Of a stretch of 64,000 nt of DNA, positions 15,201 to 25,786 are shown piece after piece. This DNA is from Ramazzottius varieornatus. Its lineage: Eukaryota; Tardigrada; Eutardigrada; Parachela; Ramazzottiidae. The DNA is taken from positions 418,454-482,453 of the forward strand of contig BDGG01000011.1 of the NCBI GenBank assembly GCA_001949185.1, given 5' to 3'. The notes under the pieces are model-generated. The model was given only the letters and a program-made list of their open reading frames with translations. It was not told the DNA's origin and did no database searches. Position numbers and translations under genes: made by a program. Each line of letters begins with the position of its first letter. Position 1 is the first letter of the stretch.

Positions 15201-16397
15201 TGTTTGCGTGTGTGAGGGATTGTTTTGTGCCTTGAATTTCTTTGATGGTCCGTGCGTCGAAAATTTATCGGTTTTGCTTTTGGTTCAGCTGTGTTTTTCG
15301 GTTTATACTTGCTAAGTATACGCTTGTGCTTTTTGTGTGGATGTTTTCGCTTCCGTGGGACGATGAAGACGCGAAAGACCTTCTGGCCAAGGAAGAAGGC
15401 CATGGCGCCATCGGGTGGGCCGCCGTAAAAGGCGCAAATGTAGCGCCCTTCGTGAATTCGCTGAATGGACGACACCTTTAGCATCTTCCTGTGGGAGACA
15501 CAGCCGGCTGGCAGGCCTTCTTCCTGCCGATGAGAGGAACTCTTGGGTCGGAAAGTCCAATTGTAGTGCGCTACACTTTCGGGGATGGTCATATAATGCG
15601 ACAGGTCGATCAGCATGGCATCGCCCCGAAACTTGCGAATCTCTAGAGAAACGAAGTGATTCGATGAGCTGCTGAATAATCCATGTAGTTCAACGCTCGC
15701 ACAGTATGCTTGAACCATACAGGATCATATTGGACATATTGACATTATTGTTTCCAAAGTGGATTCTCTTTTCAACCAGCGCAGTACTGTAGTTACCAAA
15801 AACAACTAAACGCACCAATTGGTACCTGTTCAATGGAGACGATCACGTCATCTTTTCCTCCCAGACTCCCCGTTACGGCAAACTTCAGCCGGTTCTTGTC
15901 CATGTCGATATCCGACAGGGAAGGAATCTCCAGGCTGTTACCTTCGAACTTGTACGTCCCACCCGTATCTACAAACCGGACCGGATTTTGTGAACGGTCT
16001 GAAGCAACCAACCGTCACACTTTCCTCTGCGTACCAATCAACACGATTCACCTGAGTTTAGTACATTCTCGAAGAGCTTTTCGCCAGGAAATATCCGCAC
16101 AATGCGGTACCAGTGCGCTTCCACAATCTTTTCGCCCCCTCCACTGTGCAACCGCGGTTTAAGCTTTACATCGTCGCCCAGATTACGCTGCATAACGCAG
16201 ACTTTGGGCGACTCTTTGGTATAACCCATATCACAAATGTCCCATGAAGCTAGTGACAACTGCACAGATGCAAAAACACCTCGTCGGGCTACGAAACCCA
16301 GAAACAAGAGTATTTGACGAAAAATTAGCCACCATAATCTTTCATAAGCAAAACCAATTTTCATCCTCCAGCAAAGGAAACATTCTCCCTCTCTCAC
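12266..16397 (-). CDS. Type I membrane protein with Ig-like domains, poly-Asp linker and ephrin-receptor-like Cys-rich module
   Basis: About eight exons on the minus strand: 16052-16397, about 15797-15968, about 14222-15695 (5' edge uncertain, possibly 15671), 13680-13934, 13434-13614, 13113-13362, 12773-13053 and 12266-12648. The start may instead be the ATG at 16364, which gives a hydrophobic leader. Order: leader; Ig-like segment (WDICDMGYT...SCF); second Ig (HYNWTF...EGRYICAFYG); basic linker; 14 Asp, Gly, 8 Asp; Ig with VVLKCPTV...DSGEYVCEIQG; a Cys-containing domain; a module CAAGHYSQ..CVPCSTSQY..CEACPGST like GCC2/GCC3; one TM helix (NILIAVSVTLAILVAAIG); and a Pro-rich tail. About 1,000 residues. 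I do not recognise an ortholog; a sperm ZPBP/Sp38-like relation is only a guess. It shares a divergent promoter region with DRC1. Confidence 0.78.
14956..15026. repeat. Coding trinucleotide repeat encoding poly-aspartate
   Basis: An imperfect TCA/TCG triplet run on the plus strand. On the minus strand it reads as 14 Asp codons, one Gly and 8 Asp codons inside the large exon of the Ig-domain gene. The mix of GAT and GAC codons shows it is not a fresh expansion. Length polymorphism is likely. Confidence 0.9.
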
Positions 16398-16587
16398 TTT
16401 TCATCAAAACAATAGATTGAAAGCAGAATGATTAGCGACTTTTTGTTGCCATCATTTTGGGGGAAGATGCCTCCTTAGTGGGGAAGTCACCATGGTTTCT
16501 CTCATCACATAACGAATCACATAACGAAAACAGAGTCACAAAAATAAGTACTTTTGTCGTTCACGGGTGATGTGGTAAGGAGGCAAG
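16398..16587. promoter_or_regulatory. Head-to-head promoter region of Ig-domain gene and DRC1
   Basis: Only about 190 bp separate the two divergent start codons, so both 5' UTRs and promoters must fit here or overlap the genes. A tandem AACGAATCACATAACGAAAA-like repeat is visible at about 16508-16530. No TATA box is evident. This is inferred from spacing, not from a known motif. Confidence 0.5.
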
Positions 16588-19500
16588 ATGGCGTCGGAAG
16601 AGAATATCAGATTGGCGAAAGATGGCGACAGTCCGCCATCGCAAGTTCATCTGGATGCACTGTTCGGGCAATTTCAAGAGAAAGACCCCATCACCGAGTT
16701 CCCTCGCTTTCAAAATGTTCAGGTGGTCAAAAAAGGCTCTGGAGTTCTATCTCTTATCCGTGAGGAACGTATCATGGCCAGACGGAAAAGACTACAGCAG
16801 CGGTTAACCAGGGCCGATGGGTATTGAATTTCAACAAGAAAACGTTTCTTTATCGTTCTGTTGTGATAACTTATTGATTCCCGAAGCATAGTTGTTTCAG
16901 TTATTTTGGATTTTGGGGACAATTTTACTTCGATCGGATGAAGATAGTCTTTTGGTTTCAGAACAAGTCATCAACGAGACCCCGCCAAGAATGCCGACAA
17001 TACTAAGGATCAAGATCGCATGCCGACATTTCAGCCCGTTTTTGAAAGTACAAAGGTTTGTACTTCTTCCGTGGCGTTCCTTTCCCTCCTTCCATAAAGT
17101 ATAATTTCATTATGGTTGAAAGAAAACAAGATGTGCTCTGTGCCATGTAGAATTTGAGGAGAACAATCTTACGGTCGGATTACGTGCTGAAATCTTACGT
17201 GAAGGGCGCACTGCGTCGCCGGATAGCCCGCCACCAAGCTGTCCACCAACACTTTGACGGTCTCGAAAAACGCATCAAGAATAACCAGTGGTTGAGCAAG
17301 CAGAGACTATCGTCCAAATTCAACCAGTACGCGCAAATGGCTAACAATACCCTCGACGTCCAAGAGGTACGTCGGAAGCCATCGACGATTAGCAGAAAGA
17401 AATACTTGAAATTTGCCATGTTCATTAGTTGTCGATGCTTCTGAATAAACACAAGAAATACGGTACTGAGCTGATCAAAGCAAAGCAGTCTTTCGTGGAT
17501 GAACTGGAAGACGAACTCAAAGCTATGGACGACAATTTCTCGCGAATGCTCAAAAGCTTTCAGAAAGACATCGATGGCATTCGAAAGCGTGCTACGGAGT
17601 TCCCGACGAAATTAACTTCACTGTGTCGCCGAGAAATCTACGATCTAGACGTAGGGTCAGGAACATTTGGAAAGTCGGCGGTTGAAATTAAATTGTGCAT
17701 TCATTAGTAGAAAACATTCGCCGGCATCGAAAGCGATTACGTCAAAAAGACTATGGATACATGGGAAGAGGGACATTTGCAAGTCCGAGAGAAGGACGTA
17801 TGTATGTCCTTTACCTCATTTAGCAAAACATTTGTTCGTTTGTCGGAAAAACGAGGGATCGGATCTAGGACAAGATAATGATTCAGCGAGAGGAGCTGGT
17901 GGAGGAAATCCTCAACAATATGAAAGTTTTACGGACGACCAAACTGGATTCATTTTTGTACGTCAAACTGATACTCGACAACGACGTTTTGGTCAGTCTT
18001 CAAACTCTTGCATGATTTCATTGATACAATAGAGACTGTGATTCTTACCTAGAATGGTTTCTGCAGCTGATGACGGAGCAACTTCAAAATATGCGAGCCA
18101 GCTTCTTGGTCAACGCTGAGAAGTTGGACTACAACCTGGAAATCATACAGCTGCGTGAAGAAGAATCTCTAAAGACCAAAAACAAGCAAAAGCGAATCAT
18201 CACCAAGATCCAGGACGAACTGGCTCGTGCCACTAACGAACTCCGGGCGGACGAGAAGAGGACTGTCAGCAAGCTGACCAAACACAAAAGCCAGTACATA
18301 GTCATGACCACCGAACTGGTCCAGCTACACCAGCTATACGAGTAAGTCTTCTTCCCCACACTTCCCGAAACCAGTTTGGAGCTCGGCAAGGAGACTCGAC
18401 AGATTGTTTTTTCAAGTGGCGCACACTTTTAGTGCTAGTGGCTGAAGGTATGCGCCACTCGGGAGAACCATCTTGTCGAGTTTTTTTCACCTGGCGCACA
18501 TTTCCAGAGTTTTTAGCTGAACGCATGCGCCAGTCTGGGCAGACGATCTTTCGAGATTGTCTGCCGAGCTCCGTGTTCTACAGGCCCAAGTGCCGAACTT
18601 CTTTTTACAGTGAAGCGGTGCATAAAGAATGGCAGATGTTTCGTGACTGCTGGATATCGAACGAACTAGCCTTACGTGATACACTACGGAATCTCCTGTT
18701 CATCGATCGCTTCATCACCGAAGAGATCTGCAACCAGAACTGGGCTCCTCTCGACCTGTAACAAGTTCGGTTTCAGGGTAAGCATTTCCACAAGCATAAA
18801 ACAGAGACTTCTTGCAGGTGGTTCTTGACGCACATTGGACCGATCCACGCACCTCGATGGCGCGCCGTGATGGAGAATCATCGCCAAGAGCTCTCTTGCC
18901 TTCCTCGACCGCAACTAACCGCTCGGCTCGACGAGGACCAAAAGATTTGTTGGGGTATTATCACCGATCTCAACCGCCGTCTCAGTCGCTTCCGGCGCTT
19001 GTCCTTGGTCTCGCGGAAGCCGCTCAGGTCGACTCTTCCACCTATCAACGAACAGGAACCAGGGAGTAACGCAGTCACACAAACTCAAGTCACGCCATAC
19101 GAGTTACCTTCCCATATTCTCGGTCCCGTCCTCCGGTGGATATTCAACCATCTGGACTTCTTCAACGAGGATTACGTCGTGGATGTTTTGAACGAGCTGT
19201 CGTGGCAGAATCGCTTTGCTTTCCAGATGCAGGCATTCCTAAACGAATTCAAAGACTTCGATTACGAGGACATCTGCAAACTCGCGCTCTTCTTCTTGAG
19301 ATTCAGTTATAAAGTCAGTGATAAACAGCAGAAAGTCCCGCTTGAGCCAGTCGAACCGGGAGAGGTTGATGAGTGGTTAAGGAATCTCACACCGGAAGAA
19401 TTTGCCAATCGACGAATTCAGTTCAACGACGTATTCGAAGCGCTGCAAGCTTGCATGCGGGATAAGCGCAATCAAGTGTAAGTCATCAATCAACTCGTCC

Positions 19501-20152
19501 AGTTCGTTGACGTCAAACATTTGCTTCTTACCGCTCTCCTTTGGTAGTTCATTTTAAAAGGTGGTTGATGAGGCTAAGCTTGTTGAACTTGTTTAGTGGA
19601 CAAGAAAACGCGCACTTCGATATTGTAAAAGCCCAAGGACAGGGAAGAGACGCTTCCGCTGATGAGGACTACATGAACTGCTACCTTAGTGCTCTGGACG
19701 TCCACAACAAGACAAAGGAATGGAACCAGCTACTCTACGGAATGCGGAAAGAATCGTAAGTTAGGATCCGGATCCAAAAGATCTTCGTTGTGAAACGCGG
19801 AAGTGACAATCCCTTTCTTCTTTTTTTTTGCAGCCAAATTTCCGAGAAGAAGCTGCAACTGACCGCTCGTACCGCTTCCCTTCACGACAAGAACCAGAAG
19901 TTAAAGTCCATAATAAAGGTCCAGCTAAGCAACAAGGAAGATCGGAAGTTCGTCTATCCACCATGGTGGTCCAGGATGGATGATGTGGCCGAGGTGCTCC
20001 TCAAAGAGATTGGTCAGCTGGACCGTCAGGCTGGTGCTCTGGCTGCTCGGCAACGTCTGCTGCCTTGGCATCGACATCTGACGGACACGCGAGGTACGAA
20101 CCATGGACTGCCGAAAAGTCGAAGCTGGACGGGCGTAACGACTTCGCGATAA
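16588..20152 (+). CDS. DRC1: Dynein regulatory complex protein 1 (nexin-DRC component)
   Basis: Eleven exons: 16588-16820, 16962-17055, 17151-17366, 17429-17650, 17711-17797, 17869-17991, 18067-18341, 18611-18757, 18818-19477, 19597-19755 and 19834-20152, about 844 residues. The first two thirds are long coiled coil. Family landmarks are RRKRLQQRL near the start, MRASFLVNAEKLDYNLEIIQ, the KWEMF-like segment KEWQMFRDCWISNE, WAPLDLWFLTHIGPI, and the C-terminal DEDYMNCYLSALDVH...LQLTARTASLHDKNQKL. Vertebrate DRC1 is about 740 residues. The protein scaffolds the nexin link between axonemal doublets and is needed for ciliary and sperm beating. Intron 7 holds a GTGGCGCA repeat. The final exon could splice on at 20095 (GAG|GTACGA), so the C-terminus is less certain. 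Confidence 0.9.
18400..18560. repeat. GTGGCGCA inverted-repeat family, copy 3
   Basis: Located in DRC1 intron 7. TCAAGTGGCGCACAC at about 18412 faces GTATGCGCCACTCGGG at about 18448. A second pair follows (ACCTGGCGCACATTTCC and GCATGCGCCAGTCTGGG). The phrases GAGCTCGGCAAG and GACGATCTTTCGAGATTG flank the hairpins, as in the other copies. Confidence 0.85.
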
Positions 20153-20737
20153 CTTTCGCTGGCGTGAAAGCTAGACTTACAAGGCTAATCAACTTCCGGT
20201 CAATCAACCAACAATACACTGGATATGCTAGCTACTGTCGCTCGATTGATGAGCTGTACTCGTAGTGTACATTTCTTGATTGAGCGTGTACGGCCTGACT
20301 ATCAAATGACGTCATGGCTCTTGCGTGTGTAACCGGTGCTACCTGCCGGGATTGTGATCTGTCCGTGACGTCACGCACTTTCCGATAGGCAAATTTGTGG
20401 GAATAAACCTATGACCAGAATTCCGAAAGAAAACGATCTGTACCGAAGAATTTCTTTCCCTTTTTCATCCAAAACTCCGACACGAGTAAACGGTTGTTTA
20501 TCTAGGAACACGCAGGTGATTAGCGAAGGAGAAGCTGAAAAGGAATAAATTACGACAACGCGACGATAACGGCAAACAACAGAGCTGCTGATGTAATCAG
20601 GCTTCATTCACAACAAACCCCCTTTCTTCCACCCAATAATTCACGGCTAAATATTTTCAAAAAATCAAGGGAGAAACTGAGTACGTTACGCCATGGCCAG
20701 CGCCTTTCACTAGGTGACTGGGACGATGGGGAGGACG
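20153..20737. other. Convergent intergenic region DRC1 / cytochrome c
   Basis: No coding segment recognised. Two TGACGTCA octamers occur at 20307-20314 and 20366-20373. The rest should be the two 3' UTRs. Confidence 0.4.
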
Positions 20738-21207
20738 TTACTTGGTTTCTTGTTCGATATATTTGATCAAATGCGCCCTTTCGTCCTTCTTCTTCAAACC
20801 AGCAAAGACCATCTTGGTTCCGGGGATATACTTGGCTGGATTTTCCAAATAGACAAATAACGTCTCCTTCCCCCATGTGATGCCTTTCTTTTGGTTCGCC
20901 TGGAAGAAGAAATCTATCACTATCAGTATCAGCATAACATTTCGCGCAGCAGATTCTTCTTGAAAATTACCTCTGTGTAATCAAAGCCTGGCGCTTGTCC
21001 CGTCTTCCTTCCCCATACCTAAAGAACCAACCAACATTACACATCTTCTGAACCATGAAAGGTAGGGTTTGGTAGAAGAAACCTTACGCCATGGAGATTA
21101 GGGCCGGTCTTATGCTTTCCACCTTTCTCCACCGTATGACACTGAGCACACCGCTGGACGAAGATCTTCTTGCCCTTCTCGGCATCTCCCTCGGGTATAT
21201 CCGCCAT
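20738..21207 (-). CDS. CYCS: Cytochrome c (mitochondrial electron carrier)
   Basis: Three exons on the minus strand, 21088-21207, 20971-21018 and 20738-20899, all in phase 0, give 109 residues. The heme attachment motif CAQCH lies at residues 20-24. The Met ligand lies in the GTKMVFAG loop, and NPAKYIPG and the C-terminal helix [14 protein letters not shown] are typical. The protein carries electrons from complex III to complex IV in the intermembrane space and activates apoptosomes in many animals. Introns fall after the GPNLHG and FDYTE segments. Nothing appears broken. Confidence 0.97.
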
Positions 21208-22024
21208 GTCCGGTGTATAAGAGGCTAATTAGGAATAATATACTTGGAAAGAACAAAAAGGCGACAAGGACGAGAGAAGGCAAATTCTAGCGAAATCAAA
21301 GAAGAGAATCTCCGAAAAATCTGCTTGGAAAATGAAACTCCAAATTTTCCAATGTCTGCTGATGACGTAACTCCCACCTCCATTGGATTTCCACAATTTC
21401 ACCGGGTGGAGCCAGCTTCCACTATTGGCCGGCAGTTGGATTCCAGTTGTCTCACTAAGATGGATTGTGGAACTTCGAAGTATTGGAGCCATTGTCCACT
21501 GCGCCAAAATTACATGTGTAACAATGAAGACACCATCAGCGTACCGGTGATCACGTGGTATTGCTCACCGCTGATTGACGTTATGAGTCATGTGACCACG
21601 GCCACCCTGATGATTTCTTCATTGTACGCTCGAACGTACCGAACGTATTTTCCGGCCAGAATTCAAAACTGGGTAACTGAATTCAAAACTGATTTTGAAC
21701 GTCGGGTTTATGAATGACGTAACGTTGCAGTGCTCATGTGTCAAATTCCATGACTGAGTCACTTATTTTACTTTGGTATGCAGCCACAATTAGAAGTCAA
21801 GCTCGCGAATACTTAGAAGCTCGCCAGGACAGCGGAAAGCGAAGAGCTACAAAATGTACAAAAACTTGCTGAGGTGAGAAGTCACTTTAGGAAAAATGGC
21901 GAGCGTAAGAAACAAGCGGTACAAAAACAACCAGTGGTCCTTGACTGAAAATATCAACCAGCGTGCACAGTAGTTCGACATCACAACTATTCCGTCGGCT
22001 TGCGTTCTTGAGCTTTATGTTCAT
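21208..22024. other. Intergenic region upstream of cytochrome c
   Basis: Contains a 157-codon plus-strand open frame (21244-21717). Its composition is not protein-like and I recognise no domain, so I do not call it a gene. The cytochrome c promoter should lie at the left edge. Confidence 0.35.
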
Positions 22025-24010
22025 TTAGTACGAGCCATAAGACTGGTAGCTGGATGGCTTGGAGTATCCATAGCTGGGGGCTTCGTATCCGTACGATGGA
22101 GCCTTGTATCCATCGTTGTAGCTGTCGTACGAGGGCTTGGAGTAGGAATCGTAGCTGGGCTTGGAGTAGGAATCGTAGCTGGGCTTGGAGTAGCTGTCGT
22201 ACGATGGAGCATACGACGGCTTCTCGTAGGACTTCTCATATCCATCTACAAAACAAAAAAAGAATGGTCCCCGTTTCACATACAGTAATATATTTGAAAA
22301 TTCGCTCTTTCCTACGAATACCGCCAACGGGGCCGTGCACCGCACGAACCTGTTCAGATTGTCGTAAAAATTTCGTAGAAAAAAGACGCGCTCTTCCATA
22401 TCGAACTTACAGCTGGGCTTTGAGTAGGTATCATAGCTGGGCTTCGAGTAGGAATCGTACGAAGGAGTGTATGAAGGCTTCTCGTAGGACTTTTCGTATC
22501 CATCTGGAACGAAAGGCAATCAGTTACCGTTTCGTCGTTTTAAATTGTTGGGTTCACGGCGAACTTACAGCTAGGCTTGGAGTAGGAGTCATAGCTGGGC
22601 TTGTAATCGTACGATGGCTGATAATCTGGACAAAGTTAACCGGTAAGTGTTCCGTCATTTACACCCAACAATGGTCGGTGAGGAAGTACAGCAAGGAAAA
22701 TGCTCGCTTACCGTAGGATGGGGCCTTGTAGGAGTACGAGTCGTATGATTTGCCATCTGCAACAAGAGGACAAAAGAGATTAGCGATCCCAGCCTGCTCA
22801 ACTGATCTGATCTGATGGGATTAGTGGTGCGACAGCGCCAGCTTACATGAAGGAGCATAAGACTTTTCGTAACCGTAAGATGGTTTCTCGTATCCGTCTG
22901 AGGAAAAAACCCCCAATTATTCAGTGAGCAATTTCATATCATAAGATACTGAAGCGTTTAGAAGCTTACAGCTGGGAGCTTCGTACGAAGGCTTCTCATA
23001 TCCGTCTACAACAACAGAGAGTAATAGATGAAATATTTTCCCGGGTAAGCTTCACGGACCGGCAGGAAGAAAAGAACGTACAGCTTGGTGCCTTGTACGA
23101 ATCGTAAGCGGGTTTCTCATAACCATCTGTAGAGAAGAGAACTCGATTAAACAAAGTTTCTCCGTTTCATTCACGCACTCAACCAAAAGAACCAGAAACT
23201 TACACGAAGGTGCCTTGGACTCATAAGAAGGTGCTTTGTATTCGTACGAGGGTGCTTTGTACTCATACGAGGGAGCCTTGTACGAGTAGTCATAAGACTT
23301 TCCATCTATATGAGGAAACCAAGAGGGTCTTCGAGTTTTCAACGACTTTTGTTTCTGAACTGGATATGTTTTTGCAAATTGAGTGCACTTACAGGAAGGA
23401 GGAGAGTATGAAGGGTACGATGGCTTGTACGAATCATATCCATACGAGGGCTTCTCATATCCGTAATCCTTTGGCTTGTAATCGTACGACTTGGGAGCAT
23501 AGGACTCCTTGTATCCATAGCTGTCGCCATATCCACCATAGGCCGGAGCTTGATATCCGTAGCTGTCTCCGTAACCATACGAGCTGTCATAGGACGATCC
23601 GGGGTAGTGGCTGGGATATCCGCCGTATCCGTAGTAGACCTTCTTGGCTTTGGGCTTGTAGCTCTTGTCGTAGGAGGAAGCGGCGGCCTGCATGTCCTCG
23701 GCGGGGACGACGGCGGTGCTGGCTGGAGCAGCGGCAGCGGCCTTGGTGCTATTCTCCTGCTTCTGACACAGGGCCACACCCACGATACAGGCCAGAAAGA
23801 CGACAAGCACCTGCATAAGAAAAAGACACCATACTTCATTCGAAACACTGAAAGCTCAACGACTGCAAATAACGGTCGGTTGGGAGTGAAACACAACGAG
23901 TTCGATGAAGCGAGGATATAATTGATGTGAAACGAGCTTCAATATAGTTTAGTAGGTACAGGAACAGACTAGTCCGTTGAGTATCGCGCTCTCACCTTGC
24001 TGTCCATCAT
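22025..24010 (-). CDS. Secreted Tyr/Ser/Pro-rich repeat protein (eggshell- or cuticle-like), built from duplicated exons
   Basis: Ten exons on the minus strand: 23996-24010, 23393-23810, 23204-23305, 23082-23126, 22970-23005, 22847-22897, 22712-22756, 22569-22625, 22411-22503 and 22025-22245, giving 360 residues. The signal peptide is MMDSKVLVVFLACIVGVALC. An Ala-rich segment follows, then Tyr repeats of the types GYEKPSY, DSYSKPSY, YEYKAPS and YGYGDSYGY, almost without hydrophobic residues. From intron 2 on, every intron is phase 1 and most split a Tyr codon (T|AY), so each repeat exon can be duplicated in frame. Tyr-rich, lysine-containing secreted repeats fit a cross-linked matrix such as eggshell, cuticle or adhesive. 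The exact role is not recognisable. A TATA box sits about 100 bp upstream of the start codon. Confidence 0.85.
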
Positions 24011-24107
24011 TGCGGAAGTAATTTCCAAGGGGAATATCCAGGAAGAGTGAGGATAGATGAGGAACTGAGAGTGAGATGGATGATGGAGAAACTGGCTTAT
24101 CCGGCTG

Positions 24108-24116
24108 CTTTATATA
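24108..24116 (-). promoter_or_regulatory. TATA box of the Tyr-rich protein gene
   Basis: TATATAAAG on the minus strand, 98-106 bases upstream of the start codon at 24010. This allows a transcription start near 24080 and a 5' UTR of about 70 bases. It is the clearest TATA box in the window and fits a strongly, cell-specifically expressed structural gene. Confidence 0.65.
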
Positions 24117-24264
24117 CCTCGGGGAGACTCTACTTCCACGACGGAGTGGGCGGTCGTTAGTCCTTCAGCCATCGGACATGTCATATCGTTTGCTGACTCG
24201 CTCGATTGCCCATCGTTCCCCCGTACACGCGATAGATGGACAGAGGCTATAGGCCGCACCGCGC

Positions 24265-24272
24265 TGACGTCA
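24265..24272. promoter_or_regulatory. CRE-like octamer upstream of the Tyr-rich protein gene
   Basis: A perfect TGACGTCA palindrome about 150 bp upstream of the TATA box. The site class is bound by CREB/ATF bZIP factors in animals; its use here is inference. Confidence 0.35.
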
Positions 24273-24689
24273 CGGCAGGTATACACCGCTGATAGTTTAC
24301 ACAGACATGATATAAGTGGTGGGGGGTAATTAGAGAACGTCTTGATTGAATAAACATACGAACGTCAGTGCGTCTTTAACGGCTCACTTACACTTTAACC
24401 AGTCGAGTGTGTCCATCGCACTGCACTGCACCCCCAAAGAAGCCTTCTCGGGAACTTCACCGTAAACTCTTGTCGAAGAAGTGCATGAGCGACCGGTATA
24501 TCTACATGGCGGATCTTGCTGCTCTTACGCTGAGGCACCTTGTAAGGTCGTATCGGATTTAACTTCCGGCTCAATTTTCATACTTTCAGGCTTACAACTC
24601 ATATGGTAAACAAAAAAATGTAATTCAGTTCCGCGGTAAACGATAACATTGTCCATGTCACGAACAGCAAAGTTGGAACTTCGGCAAAC

Positions 24690-24850
24690 AAACTCGACAA
24701 GGTTGCTCTTCTCAACTGGCGCACTCCTCCAGCTAATGACACTAAACACGCGCGCTACTTGGGAAAACGATCTTGTCAAACTTGTGAAGTGGCGCTTTCG
24801 TCCAGCTAATAACACTGAAAACGTGGGCCATGCGAAGCAAACGATCTTGC
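24690..24850. repeat. GTGGCGCA inverted-repeat family, copy 4
   Basis: Intergenic copy. CAACTGGCGCACTCC at about 24714 faces ACGCGCGCTACTTGGG at about 24752, then GTGAAGTGGCGCTTTCG and GTGGGCCATGCG follow. The linkers ACGATCTTGTCAAAC and CTCGACAAGGTTG are shared with the other copies. Confidence 0.75.
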
Positions 24851-25786
24851 CGAGCTTGCAGTTCACCAGTCTTTTTTAGAAATTTTGTCATTTTTTTGGT
24901 GGTTGAGCGGGAACAGTTTTGTAAACTTCGAATAAAAACTGCTTTGACTAAGGGTCAATTTCTTATTTTTGGTTGAGGAATAAGGACCAATTGAACGTCT
25001 AGACGGTTGATGAAATCGAGATGATGACTTGTTCAGTCCGCCGTGACGCTTCCTCGAACGGAAGGAGTTCGCTACTTAATGCTGATTAATCTAAGCGGCC
25101 CATCACCGTCCATCATAACCTCCTCCAGCTCAGCTCGCCAATCTCAATTATAACCCACGCACCTTCCAATAAACTTTGCTTTGCTCGTTCATCTTCGCTT
25201 CATCTCATCGCATAATTTTTCCACCGACGCATGACATTACGTTATCGCACTTACCCTCTTTAACTTCATCCCCCGAAACCGTCACGAAAACTTTCTCAAC
25301 TAATTCCAACCTTACCTAAGGTCGATTAAAAATTAATCGGACCGTTCTTCCGGTCGAAGAGGAGGACTTAATTGGCCTACTTGCCCGTGTTCACTTTCTT
25401 TCTTGTTGCACAGAGAAAAGCAAGAATGGCAGTTGTTAACTTGTCATGTTACAGATATGCGTAGTATGCGTGGTTGGTTTCACCACAAACATGCAACACG
25501 TGTCGAGGGTCGACAACGGGCGAAACGACGGAGAGCCGACCAAACGTGTTGGTTCTCTACTTTGCCACTTCAGCCCTTACTTTGACTTCTGTTTTCACTT
25601 CCGTGTCTCTTCGTAAACTACTCAATTACACAGTGTCTTGTTTTTTCATGGTTCCCGTGAATGATCACTTGAAACTCAATTCATCAAGTACCCTCTTGCA
25701 TAAGCCAAATAGTTTCTTTGAATTTTTATTCTGACTTTGTTGAATAAAACTGAATATTTTTCGATAAATCGATTTTAAATCTAAAA

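Larger units (their letters stand above)
24117..25786. other. Intergenic region with one GTGGCGCA repeat copy
   Basis: Promoter-side flank of the Tyr-rich gene on the left and 3' flank of DDX24 on the right. The only structure I can name is the repeat at 24690-24850. The stretch 24900-25790 is AT-rich and I see no exon in it. Confidence 0.4.

Noticed and set aside
21244-21717. 157-codon plus-strand open frame upstream of cytochrome c
   Set aside because: Composition is not protein-like, there is no recognisable domain, and it overlaps the expected cytochrome c promoter.
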